From Cyanobium sp. NIES-981 (GTDB lineage: Bacteria > Cyanobacteriota > Cyanobacteriia > PCC-6307 > Cyanobiaceae), in NCBI GenBank assembly GCA_945907085.1, contig CAMDSS010000075.1, positions 1 through 8,212 of the forward strand: a stretch of 8,212 bases of DNA. The letters run 5' to 3'. Positions 1 to 6,014 of the stretch are shown piece by piece. How positions within the stretch are numbered: the first letter of the stretch is position 1; each line of letters opens with the position of its first letter. Made by a program: the position numbers and the translations under genes. The notes under the pieces are model-generated. The model had not been told where the DNA came from and did not search any database. It was given only the letters and a program-made list of their open reading frames with translations.

Positions 1-1101
1 CTCCATGGCGCCGATCTTGATGAAGGGAGCCAGGGATTCCCAGATCTCGGCGTAGCGCTTGGGGTCCTCCTGGTGGAGTTGCTTGAGCCGATCGCCCACC
101 TTCTTGGCCACGAACGAGCCGATCGAGCGGACCCGCCGGTCGGTTTGCAGGGCCGAGCGGCTCACATTGAGGGGGATGTCGGGCGAATCGATGACGCCGC
201 GCAATGGCAACAGGTAGCGGGGCACCACTTCCTTAATGGAGTCGCTGACAAACACCTGGTTGCAATAGAGGCGAATTTCGCCCTTCTCCCAATCGGCCCG
301 ACCGGTCAATTTGGGGAAGTAGAGGATTCCCTGGAGGTTGTAGGGGTAGTCGGTGTTGAGGTGCACCCACAACAAGGGGTCCCCCTGGAATGGGTAGAGG
401 TAGCGGTACAACTGGATGTAGTCGTCGTCGGTGAGGTCCCGGGGGCTCTTGCGCCACGGGGCTTCCCGCTTGTTGACCGTTTCACCCTCAAGCTGCACCT
501 CCACGGGCATGAAGTCGCAGTAGGTGGTGATCAGATTGCGGATCCGGGAGGGCTCGATGTACTCGAGCTCCTCCTCCATCAGATGGAGGATCACATCGGT
601 GCCGGGTTCGCTGCGTTCGGCAGCCTCCAGGCTGAAATTCGGCGATCCATCGCAGCTCCACCGCACGGCCTGGCTATCGGGTCTGGCGCTAAGGGTGACC
701 AGCTCCACCTGCTTAGCAACCATGAAGCTCGAATAGAAGCCCAGGCCGAAGTGGCCAATGATGGCGTCGCTTTCCTGTTTGTATTTTTCGAGGAAGTCTT
801 CGGCGCTCGAGAACGCCACCTGGTTGATATAGCGCTTCACCTCATCGGCGGTCATGCCGATGCCGTTGTCGGAGATGGTGAGGGTATTCGCTTCGCGGTT
901 GATCCTGATGCTGATGGAAGCTTCGGGGCCTTCGCTGCAATCGCCGCCCATGGAGGCCATGCGGCGCTTGCTAATGGCATCGACGCCATTGCTCACCAAT
1001 TCCCGCAAGAAAACCTCATGGCCGCTATAAACGGCCTTTTTGATGATCGGGAAGATGTTCTCGGTGTGGATCTGAATCTGGCCTTGTTCCAGCACCGTCA
1101 T
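1..1101 (-). CDS. htpG: Molecular chaperone HtpG (bacterial Hsp90), N-terminal 367 residues, cut by window edge
   Basis: This is the ATP-driven cytosolic chaperone Hsp90/HtpG, a homodimer that helps client proteins refold under heat, light and oxidative stress. The frame is open from the ATG at 1101 to base 1. Its 367 codons cover the GHKL ATPase domain and most of the middle domain of a family protein of roughly 630 residues. The ATPase motifs are visible: ELVSNGVDA at residues 34-42 with the catalytic Glu34 and Mg-binding Asn38, DNGIGM at 78-83, and GHFGLGFYSSFMVA at 116-129. The lid segment reads VAFSSAEDF (95-103) instead of the E. coli-type SGT, as I recall for cyanobacterial HtpG. The middle-domain catalytic-loop arginine is Arg315, in NVSRSALQ. 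It lies 98 nt downstream of the small ferredoxin gene on the same strand. No CIRCE element or clear Shine-Dalgarno precedes the start. Identity is firm; the C-terminal dimerisation domain lies outside the window. Confidence 0.97.
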   Translation of the reverse strand, partial: MTVLEQGQIQIHTENIFPIIKKAVYSGHEVFLRELVSNGVDAISKRRMASMGGDCSEGPEASISIRINREANTLTISDNGIGMTADEVKRYINQVAFSSAEDFLEKYKQESDAIIGHFGLGFYSSFMVAKQVELVTLSARPDSQAVRWSCDGSPNFSLEAAERSEPGTDVILHLMEEELEYIEPSRIRNLITTYCDFMPVEVQLEGETVNKREAPWRKSPRDLTDDDYIQLYRYLYPFQGDPLLWVHLNTDYPYNLQGILYFPKLTGRADWEKGEIRLYCNQVFVSDSIKEVVPRYLLPLRGVIDSPDIPLNVSRSALQTDRRVRSIGSFVAKKVGDRLKQLHQEDPKRYAEIWESLAPFIKIGAME

Positions 1102-1199
1102 GGCAGTCGTGTCAGTGGCCCGACCCTACGGATGGCAACGGTCCCGACTCAATGGCAGGGATGGGGGGTTCCCCGAACCATTCCCAGCGAGCAAGGGCC

Positions 1200-1424
1200 T
1201 CAGCTTGCCCGTTGAAGGCTGGGCTTCTCCTCGGGGAGAATGGCCCCCGCCACGGGGCACACCTGGAGGCAGATACCGCAATCAATGCAGGTATCGAAAT
1301 CGATCCAATAAAAGCCCGTGCCCTTGACGTTGGCCCCCTGACCGGGGTGGATGCAAGCCACCGGGCAGGCATCGACGCAGTCAGCCACACCCTCACACAC
1401 GTCGGTCACGATGGTGTGGGCCAT
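1200..1424 (-). CDS. Small bacterial-type ferredoxin with two Fe-S cluster sites (7Fe/8Fe type), 74 aa
   Basis: This is a soluble low-potential electron carrier of the two-cluster bacterial ferredoxin family. The eight-ligand pattern can be read directly. The second motif is complete, CIDCGICLQVCP, with Cys46, 49, 52 and 56. The first has Cys10, Cys16 and Cys20-Pro at canonical spacing, but Val13 stands where the second cysteine should be; Cys24 is an extra cysteine. By analogy with seven-iron ferredoxins, Cys20/46/49/52 would hold a [4Fe-4S] cluster and Cys10/16/56 a [3Fe-4S] or labile [4Fe-4S] cluster. The length, about 75 residues, fits the family. It resembles a small ferredoxin conserved in cyanobacteria, possibly the Synechocystis Fed8 (Ssr3184) type, but I am recalling this without an alignment. 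It follows hisZ by 40 nt and precedes htpG by 98 nt, probably in the same operon. The redox partner cannot be read from the sequence. The ATG at 1424 lacks a clear ribosome binding site. Confidence 0.93.
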   Translation of the reverse strand: MAHTIVTDVCEGVADCVDACPVACIHPGQGANVKGTGFYWIDFDTCIDCGICLQVCPVAGAILPEEKPSLQRAS

Positions 1425-1464
1425 GGCTCAGAAGGCGCCAATCGGGCGTCGAAGTGGGTGAATC

Positions 1465-2643
1465 CTAGGCACCAACCCAGTGCAACCCCGCACAGCAGCG
1501 CAGCAGGGCAAGGGATTCGGCAGCGCCTTTGCTGGCAACGGGATCGCTGAGTAATTCAGCGGCTACACCCCGCTGGTGCAGCTCCTCAAGGGCATCGAGG
1601 GCCTGGGCCAGATGGCTGGCGTGGCCGTAGGCCACCAGAAGGGGAGCGGGGGTTGGCGGATGATCCATGGCTGCATCAAGCAACTCGCGAATCGCCTCCA
1701 CGTTGAATCCAAATCCCATGCCTGCGGCAAGGCTTGAGTCGGCGCAAAAGCGACCCACCAAGGCGTCGTAGCGACCGCCGCTAGCGAGATCTACCGGGGC
1801 CTCCGGCCCGTGGCACACCAGCTTCAGCACCAATCCGTCGTAAAGGGCGAAGTGGGGTTGGAAGGTGGGATCGAGTTGGACAGCCACGCCGAGGCGGCTA
1901 GCGGCCTGGGCCACGCTGGCCAAGCTGGCGGCCAGGGAATGGATGAGCGGTAACGGGCCCAGCCATTGTTCGACTTGGTAAAGCACCTGGGCCGGTTCGC
2001 CGCGCAGGCGCATCAAGGTGGCCAGGCGATGTTTCTCGGCATCGCTGACACCCAGCTGCTGCAGGGCGAGGGCATCGAATCCGGTGAGGGCCGCCCGCGC
2101 AGCGCTGCGATGCTCGCCTGGGATCTGGTTCAGCAGTGCAGCAAGAAGGCCGTGGTGTCCCACCAACAAGGTGGGCCTGTGGTGGCCTTGCAGGCCCAGG
2201 GCTCCAGCCGCTGCCAGGAGCAGGCGCATCAATTCGGCGTCTGCGGCGGCGGAGGCCACTCCCAGCAGTTCCACGCCGCTCTGCAACTGCTCACTCACCC
2301 GTTGACGGCCGCTATCTCCAACGCTGGAGCGGAAGGTGGGACCTGCGGCCCAAAGACGAAGCGGCCGCGGGCGTTGGGCCATGCGCGTGCTCGCAGCCCG
2401 GGCAATTGAGGCGGTGAGTTCGGGGCGCAGGCCAAGGGGTTCATCGCTGGAGAGGCGCACCACTTCCCGGCCGTCGATGGCCCCACCGGCCTCGAGGGTG
2501 TCAAGCCGCTCAAACGATGGCGGTGTCACCTCCTGGTAGCCCCAGAGGCGGTAGATGGCTGCGAGTTGGTCGCAGATTTGGCGGTTCCGCTCCACATCCC
2601 GCGGGTTGAGATCCTTGGCACCAGCGGCAGGTTGGAGGGCCAT
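1465..2643 (-). CDS. hisZ: ATP phosphoribosyltransferase regulatory subunit HisZ
   Basis: HisZ is a catalytically inactive paralog of histidyl-tRNA synthetase. It assembles with the short form of HisG in the cytosol, activates it, and mediates histidine feedback on the first step of histidine synthesis (ATP + PRPP to phosphoribosyl-ATP). The 392-residue product shows the class II synthetase fold signals: LRPELTASIARA near residues 72-83 (motif 2 side), QSGVELLG at 121-128, ASGGRYDALVG at 287-297 and AGMGFGFNVEAI at 307-318. The last is a degenerate motif 3 without the arginine used by true HisRS. The HisRS anticodon-binding domain is reduced to a short C-terminal piece, and the length is typical of HisZ. 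The ATG at 2643 is chosen because it begins the conserved region and leaves a 34-nt gap after suhB; an upstream in-frame TTG at 2703 would overlap suhB and add 20 poorly conserved-looking residues. No hisG lies in this window, so its partner is encoded elsewhere. Confidence 0.93.
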   Translation of the reverse strand: MALQPAAGAKDLNPRDVERNRQICDQLAAIYRLWGYQEVTPPSFERLDTLEAGGAIDGREVVRLSSDEPLGLRPELTASIARAASTRMAQRPRPLRLWAAGPTFRSSVGDSGRQRVSEQLQSGVELLGVASAAADAELMRLLLAAAGALGLQGHHRPTLLVGHHGLLAALLNQIPGEHRSAARAALTGFDALALQQLGVSDAEKHRLATLMRLRGEPAQVLYQVEQWLGPLPLIHSLAASLASVAQAASRLGVAVQLDPTFQPHFALYDGLVLKLVCHGPEAPVDLASGGRYDALVGRFCADSSLAAGMGFGFNVEAIRELLDAAMDHPPTPAPLLVAYGHASHLAQALDALEELHQRGVAAELLSDPVASKGAAESLALLRCCAGLHWVGA

Positions 2644-2677
2644 TGGCAGCACTGCGGAAGGGGATGACGACCTGATC

Positions 2678-3571
2678 CTATGGATCCAGCTCTGGGGCCC
2701 CAAAAGTGCTGCCGCTTAGGGGCCGGCATTCGGCCAGTCCCTGCACCAAAGCAGGGTGGATTGGCGCCCCAGAGGCAATGATTCGTCCGCTTGGGAGCTG
2801 AAGGGCTGAGCCGTCGTAGCTGGTGACCAGCCCACCGGCCTGTTCGACGAGCACAACCCCAGCAGCCAGGTCCCAAGGGGAGAGGCCCCGCTCCCAATAG
2901 CCATCGAGGCGCCCTGCAGCCACGTAGGCCAGGTCAAGGGCCGCGGCCCCAGCCCGGCGCACGCCGTGGGTGCGATGGGTGAAATAGGCGAACTCCGCGT
3001 AGTTGTTGTCGAGCCGGGTGGAGCGGTCGTAGGCAAAACCGGTCGCCAGCAGGGCATCCCCAAGCCGATCACAGGCCGTGACTGTCAGGGCCTGGTCATT
3101 GCACCAGCTACCTAAACCCGGTGCGGCCCAAAAGAGCTCCCCCAGGGCAGGGGCCGCCAGGGCCCCAAGCAAGGGAATGCCTTTCCAGGTGAGGCCAATG
3201 GATGTGCCGAAGAACGGGAAGCCATGGGCGTAGTTGGTGGTGCCATCCAAGGGGTCCACGCACCATTCCAAATCGCCCGGGGCCTGGCGTCGGCCGCTCT
3301 CCTCTGCCAGCACACCAATCTCAGGGGTTTCCCGGTGCAGCAGATCGAGCACCGCAGCTTCTGCGGCATGGTCAGCCTCCGTAACCAAATCGCCGGAACG
3401 CCCCTTCTCGCGAACCTGCTCAAGGCGGCCGAAGCGCTGGCTGAGCTCAACGCCACCCAGCTCGGCAGCCTGCCTGGATAGCCCACTAAGGCGCTGAAGG
3501 TCGCTGCTGCTGAGGCCCGAGTTGATGGCAGCCTGGCTGCTGGGGGATTGGCTGGTCAAAGGAAGCCCCAT
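2678..3571 (-). CDS. suhB: Inositol monophosphatase (SuhB/IMPase) family phosphatase
   Basis: This is a Mg-dependent, Li-sensitive-type sugar phosphatase of the IMPase/FBPase/CysQ superfamily. It hydrolyses a phosphate monoester such as myo-inositol 1-phosphate; the family also includes histidinol-phosphate phosphatases. The metal-binding motifs are intact in the 297-residue product: DLVTEAD at 61-67, AEES with Glu90 at 89-92, DPLDGTTNYAHG with Asp106 and Asp109 at 106-117, and SPWDLAAG with Asp234 at 231-238. The N-terminus is about 20-30 residues longer than usual and low in complexity (Ser/Gln-rich, residues 6-25). The only ATG is at 3571. It starts 1 nt after the TGA of the upstream ferredoxin, so translation is probably coupled. 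It is followed by hisZ after 34 nt. Next to a histidine gene, a histidinol-phosphatase role (HisN-like) is possible, but the sequence alone cannot separate the substrates. Family assignment is firm; the symbol is used in the family sense. Confidence 0.9.
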   Translation of the reverse strand: MGLPLTSQSPSSQAAINSGLSSSDLQRLSGLSRQAAELGGVELSQRFGRLEQVREKGRSGDLVTEADHAAEAAVLDLLHRETPEIGVLAEESGRRQAPGDLEWCVDPLDGTTNYAHGFPFFGTSIGLTWKGIPLLGALAAPALGELFWAAPGLGSWCNDQALTVTACDRLGDALLATGFAYDRSTRLDNNYAEFAYFTHRTHGVRRAGAAALDLAYVAAGRLDGYWERGLSPWDLAAGVVLVEQAGGLVTSYDGSALQLPSGRIIASGAPIHPALVQGLAECRPLSGSTFGAPELDP

Positions 3572-3572
3572 C

Positions 3573-3941
3573 TCACTCCTCGTCCAAGGGGAGGCCAGCC
3601 TTCACTTTGCCCCGGCCAAAGAACCGACCAAACTGAAGGTCGTAGACCTCGTCTTCATCCTGGGTTTCCACCACCAGGGGACCGGTCGAGCGGGCAACAC
3701 ACAGCAGGCCATAGCCCTTGGCCCTGAGTTCGCGGGAGAGCCCGAGGGCCTCCCGTTGATCAATCTCCCCTTCCAGCACACGCACCCCACAGGTGGTGCA
3801 ACATCCATTCCGGCAACTAAAGGGGATCGGATCACCCTGTTGCTCAAAACTGCGAAGGATGTACTCGCCCTCTGGAACAGCATGGGTGATTATCCGGCCC
3901 GTTTGGCGCCAGTGGATCGTGATCGGATGACTGGTCTTCAT
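3573..3941 (-). CDS. [2Fe-2S] plant-type ferredoxin with C-terminal extension (FdC2-like)
   Basis: This is a soluble one-electron carrier of the plant/cyanobacterial [2Fe-2S] family, 122 residues long. The cluster ligands are Cys43, Cys48 and Cys51 in CRNGCCTTC, with Cys81 in LLCVAR 29 residues later, which is the family spacing. Cys47 is an additional cysteine beside the cluster. After Cys81 there are 41 residues, about twice the tail of photosynthetic PetF. The tail contains an acidic stretch (QDEDEVYDLQFGRFFGRG, 94-111) that resembles what I remember of FdC2, a C-terminally extended ferredoxin conserved from cyanobacteria to plants and linked in plants to chlorophyll synthesis. The altered C-terminus, where PetF docks FNR, suggests a dedicated partner rather than photosystem I-FNR transfer; this is inference. 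It is probably the first gene of the five-gene minus-strand cluster, divergent from the tRNA-Ser gene 34 nt away. The ATG at 3941 lacks a clear Shine-Dalgarno. Confidence 0.92.
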   Translation of the reverse strand: MKTSHPITIHWRQTGRIITHAVPEGEYILRSFEQQGDPIPFSCRNGCCTTCGVRVLEGEIDQREALGLSRELRAKGYGLLCVARSTGPLVVETQDEDEVYDLQFGRFFGRGKVKAGLPLDEE

Positions 3942-3975
3942 GCTGCTACATTGACATCTGCCCCATCTTGCCGTT

Positions 3976-4062
3976 GGAGAGGTGGCCGAGTGGTTGAAGG
4001 CGCAGCACTGGAAATGCTGTATAGGGGCAACTTTATCGAGGGTTCGAATCCCTCCCTCTCCG
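3976..4062 (+). tRNA. tRNA-Ser, anticodon GGA
   Basis: This is an 87-nt class II tRNA that folds completely by eye. The 7-bp acceptor pairs 3976-3982 with 4055-4061, with discriminator G at 4062, the usual base for tRNA-Ser. The D stem pairs 3985-3987 with 3999-4001. The anticodon stem CAGCA/TGCTG (4003-4007 with 4015-4019) encloses the loop CTGGAAA, placing GGA at 4010-4012; it reads UCU and UCC. The long variable arm pairs 4021-4026 with 4031-4036 around a GCAA loop, as expected for serine. The T stem pairs GAGGG with CCCTC (4038-4042 with 4050-4054) around the TTCGAAT loop. The 3' CCA is not encoded and must be added after transcription. A terminator follows at once. The gene diverges from the FdC2-like ferredoxin and converges with pstCAB. 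Confidence 0.98.
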
Positions 4063-4066
4063 CTTT

Positions 4067-4095
4067 AAAAAACCGGCCCTCGGGCCGGTTTTTTT
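4067..4095. terminator. Bidirectional rho-independent terminator between tRNA-Ser and pstB
   Basis: The GC-rich stem CCGGCC (4073-4078) pairs with GGCCGG (4083-4088) around the tetraloop CTCG. A run of six A before it (4067-4072) pairs with T 4089-4094; the T run reaches 4095. Reading the plus strand, the hairpin ends in a T tract four nucleotides after the tRNA, so it should end the tRNA-Ser transcript. Reading the minus strand, the same stem is followed by six T, so it should also end the pst transcript, whose last stop codon is about 57 nt away. Bidirectional use is inferred from this symmetry. Confidence 0.92.
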
Positions 4096-4120
4096 GTACC
4101 GTTAAACAGGGTGAGATTCA

Positions 4121-4147
4121 TTCAGCACTCAAAATTAGAGTACTGAA
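4121..4147 (-). repeat. Inverted repeat (10-bp arms, 7-nt loop) just after the pstB stop codon
   Basis: TTCAGCACTC (4121-4130) and GAGTACTGAA (4138-4147) are inverted copies with one mismatch, separated by AAAATTA. In minus-strand RNA the mismatch becomes a U-G wobble, so the pst mRNA could form an unbroken 10-bp stem 4 nt after the pstB stop codon. In plus-strand RNA the same position is an A-C mismatch. The asymmetry favours a role in the pst transcript, for example as a 3' end-protecting or processing hairpin upstream of the true terminator. No T tract follows it directly. The arms also resemble the CIRCE heat-shock operator, but with a 7-nt spacer and the wrong location. Confidence 0.7.
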
Positions 4148-4151
4148 ATGA

Positions 4152-4937
4152 TTAACCAAAGCGACCGCTCACATAGTCCTGGGTGGACTGCTGGGCTGGG
4201 GCGTTAAAGATGCGCTCGGTGGAATTCAATTCGACGAGATAGCCAACCTTGCCGGTTCCACCTTCCACGGCTTCGGCATTGAAGAAGGCGGTGTTGTCGG
4301 CCACACGAACAGCCTGCTGCATGTTGTGAGTCACAATCACAATCGTGTAACTGCGCTTGAGCTCATGCATGGTCTCCTCAATTTTCAAAGTGGAGATCGG
4401 ATCCAGGGCGGAACAGGGTTCATCCATCAAGATGACCTCGGGTTCCGTGGCAATGGCCCGGGCAATGCACAGGCGCTGCTGCTGACCTCCGGAAAGGGCT
4501 AAACCACTTTCCTTCAGCTTGTCCTTGCACTCGTCCCATACAGCGGCCTTGCGGAGGGAGCGTTCAACCAGCTCATCCATATCACCTTTGTAGCCGTTAA
4601 TCCTGGCTCCAAAAGCGATGTTCTCGTAGATGCTCTTGGGGAAGGGGTTTGGCTTTTGGAACACCATGCCGATCCGGCGGCGCACCTCTACGGGATCGAC
4701 CCTTGGGTCGTAGAGATCGTGGCCATCGAAAACGACCCTGCCCTTCAGGCTGCAACCCGGGATCAGGTCATTCATGCGATTGAGGGCCCGCAGCACCGTT
4801 GATTTGCCGCAACCCGATGGACCAATGAAGGCCGTCACTTCCCCATGGGGGATCTGCATGTAAACGCCTTTAACCGCTTCAAATTTGCCGTAGGAGATGC
4901 TCACGTTCTCCAATGACATGCAGGTGGCTTGGTCCAT
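4152..4937 (-). CDS. pstB: Phosphate ABC transporter, ATP-binding protein PstB
   Basis: PstB is the cytoplasmic ATPase of the Pst high-affinity phosphate importer; a dimer couples ATP hydrolysis to the PstC-PstA channel. All nucleotide-binding motifs are intact in 261 residues, the usual length: Walker A GPSGCGKST at 39-47, the Q-loop in FQKPNPFP with Gln94 at 93-100 (this run is typical of PstB), signature LSGGQQQR at 148-155, Walker B VILMDEP at 168-174, D-loop SALDP, and switch His204 in VTHN. The ATG at 4937 is kept; a second ATG at codon 7 immediately before the conserved SLENVSISYG is possible, and neither has a Shine-Dalgarno. It is the last gene of pstC-pstA-pstB, 105 nt after pstA, an unusually wide gap for this operon. 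Transcription should end at the bidirectional hairpin beside tRNA-Ser. Confidence 0.98.
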   Translation of the reverse strand: MDQATCMSLENVSISYGKFEAVKGVYMQIPHGEVTAFIGPSGCGKSTVLRALNRMNDLIPGCSLKGRVVFDGHDLYDPRVDPVEVRRRIGMVFQKPNPFPKSIYENIAFGARINGYKGDMDELVERSLRKAAVWDECKDKLKESGLALSGGQQQRLCIARAIATEPEVILMDEPCSALDPISTLKIEETMHELKRSYTIVIVTHNMQQAVRVADNTAFFNAEAVEGGTGKVGYLVELNSTERIFNAPAQQSTQDYVSGRFG

Positions 4938-4998
4938 GGCGAGAAATGGGAGAGAGAAAGGGTTGGGGTCGGGAAGGAGTCTTTAGAGAGGGGGAGGT

Positions 4999-5018
4999 CA
5001 GGGAGCTGCCAGGGAGCT
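4999..5018. repeat. Two 9-bp direct repeats, 11 bp apart, in the pstA-pstB gap
   Basis: CAGGGAGCT occurs at 4999-5007 and again at 5010-5018, a spacing of about one helical turn. It sits in the 105-nt non-coding gap between the pstA stop and the pstB start. The rest of the gap is strongly strand-biased, purine-rich on the plus strand and therefore pyrimidine-rich in the pst mRNA. The repeat does not match the TTAA core of the Pho box. It may be an operator, a remnant of slippage or chance; I assign no function. Confidence 0.5.
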
Positions 5019-5042
5019 CTTCGGCCGATGGGGATTGATCAT

Positions 5043-5963
5043 TTAGGTCTTGGCCATGCGGGTAATCCACCGAGACAGAAGATTCGCCCCCAGAATCATG
5101 ACCACCAGCACAAAACTTGCCGCCCATGCCAGGGCATTTTGGTACTCGTAGGGCATGATCGCAAAGTTGTAGATCAAGACCGACATTGACGCGATAGGGC
5201 TAAACAGTCCGTCGGGCCAATAGGGTGAAAACAGGGCGGTAAAGATCAGGGGGGCTGTCTCCCCTGCTGCCCTTGCAACGGCAAGCACAATCCCGGTAGA
5301 AATTGGAGTGAAAGCTGCAGGCAGGGTGATGCGCATCACGGTGACGAACTTCGAAGCCCCAACGCCATAGGAACCCCAGCGCAGTTCCTGGGGCACAAGA
5401 CGAAGTCCCTCATCGGTGGTTTTAATTACCGTGGGTAACATCAAAACGGATAGGGCAATGCCGCCGGCAAGGGCGCTATAGCTCTGGTCGAAGAAGACCT
5501 TGGTAGCCACCACCAGGCCGTAGATAAAGATACCTGCAATGATTGAGGGCACACCGGCGAGCACGTCGTTGCCGAAGCGGACGAATTGGGCGAACCAACC
5601 GTTGCGCGAGTACTCACAGAGGAAAACTCCACCACCCACACCAATGGGTACGGCTATCAAGGTGGCGATCAGGGTGACAACGATGGTGCCGAAGATCGCA
5701 TTGCCAATGCCACCACCCGAGAGACCCGGGGCGGGGGGCAGTTCCGTAAGCAAGGCCCAACTGAAAAGACTGCCTCCTTTGACCAAGACGTGGCCAAGCA
5801 CCAAAACCAGAGGCAGGACGGCGATTGAAGCGAAGAGGGCCGCAATCCCAGTAAGCAACAGATTCAGTTGATTGCGCTTCAGGCTGCCATCAAAAAACAG
5901 GGGCCGACGGTCAAACAGATCGGTATTGGCGTAACTGATCGATTTGGGAGCGGGGTTGGCCAT
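5043..5963 (-). CDS. pstA: Phosphate ABC transporter, permease PstA
   Basis: PstA is one of the two inner-membrane subunits forming the phosphate channel, partnered with PstC and driven by PstB. The 306-residue product has a soluble N-terminus of about 30 residues and then about six hydrophobic segments, roughly at residues 36-62, 91-116, 138-158, 163-180, 215-240 and 277-296. The cytoplasmic EAA-type coupling loop, which docks the ATPase, reads VPQELRWGSYGVGASKF at 190-206, and RAAGETAPLIF at 231-241 is characteristic of PstA. The ATG at 5963 begins 51 nt after the pstC stop. Length and topology are normal and nothing is missing. Identity relative to PstC is supported by the GETAPL segment, where PstC has GETMAV. 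Confidence 0.97.
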   Translation of the reverse strand: MANPAPKSISYANTDLFDRRPLFFDGSLKRNQLNLLLTGIAALFASIAVLPLVLVLGHVLVKGGSLFSWALLTELPPAPGLSGGGIGNAIFGTIVVTLIATLIAVPIGVGGGVFLCEYSRNGWFAQFVRFGNDVLAGVPSIIAGIFIYGLVVATKVFFDQSYSALAGGIALSVLMLPTVIKTTDEGLRLVPQELRWGSYGVGASKFVTVMRITLPAAFTPISTGIVLAVARAAGETAPLIFTALFSPYWPDGLFSPIASMSVLIYNFAIMPYEYQNALAWAASFVLVVMILGANLLSRWITRMAKT

Positions 5964-6014
5964 GGTTGCTGATTTAGGGATCGGGCTTGGATGGATCTCG
6001 AGATAGGAAGATGA

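Noticed and set aside
1167..1179. Inverted repeat GGTTC-CCC-GAACC between the small ferredoxin and htpG
   Set aside because: Stem of 5 bp with a 3-nt loop and no T tract; too weak to call a terminator, and it does not match a known operator.
73..1215. A 380-codon plus-strand open frame opposite htpG
   Set aside because: It is a shadow of GC-rich htpG codons; the minus strand encodes an intact HtpG with all ATPase motifs, and the antisense product shows no recognisable domain.
2644..2703. Upstream TTG start extending HisZ by 20 residues
   Set aside because: It would overlap suhB by 26 nt and uses a rare start codon; the ATG at 2643 begins the family-like N-terminus.
3951..3956. Perfect TTGACA as -35 box for tRNA-Ser
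   Set aside because: A -10 box at normal spacing would fall on the first bases of the mature tRNA, so it cannot drive this gene; no matching -10 is present.
4121..4147. CIRCE (HrcA) heat-shock operator
   Set aside because: The arms match the CIRCE consensus at about 15 of 18 positions, but the spacer is 7 nt rather than 9 and the site lies behind pstB, not in front of a chaperone gene.
3522..4151. A 209-codon plus-strand open frame
   Set aside because: It runs opposite the ferredoxin gene and straight through the tRNA-Ser and the terminator hairpin, so it cannot be a real gene.
5995..6004. 10-bp palindrome ATCTCGAGAT between pstC and pstA
   Set aside because: A single short palindrome without loop or partner; expected by chance and not tied to any known site.
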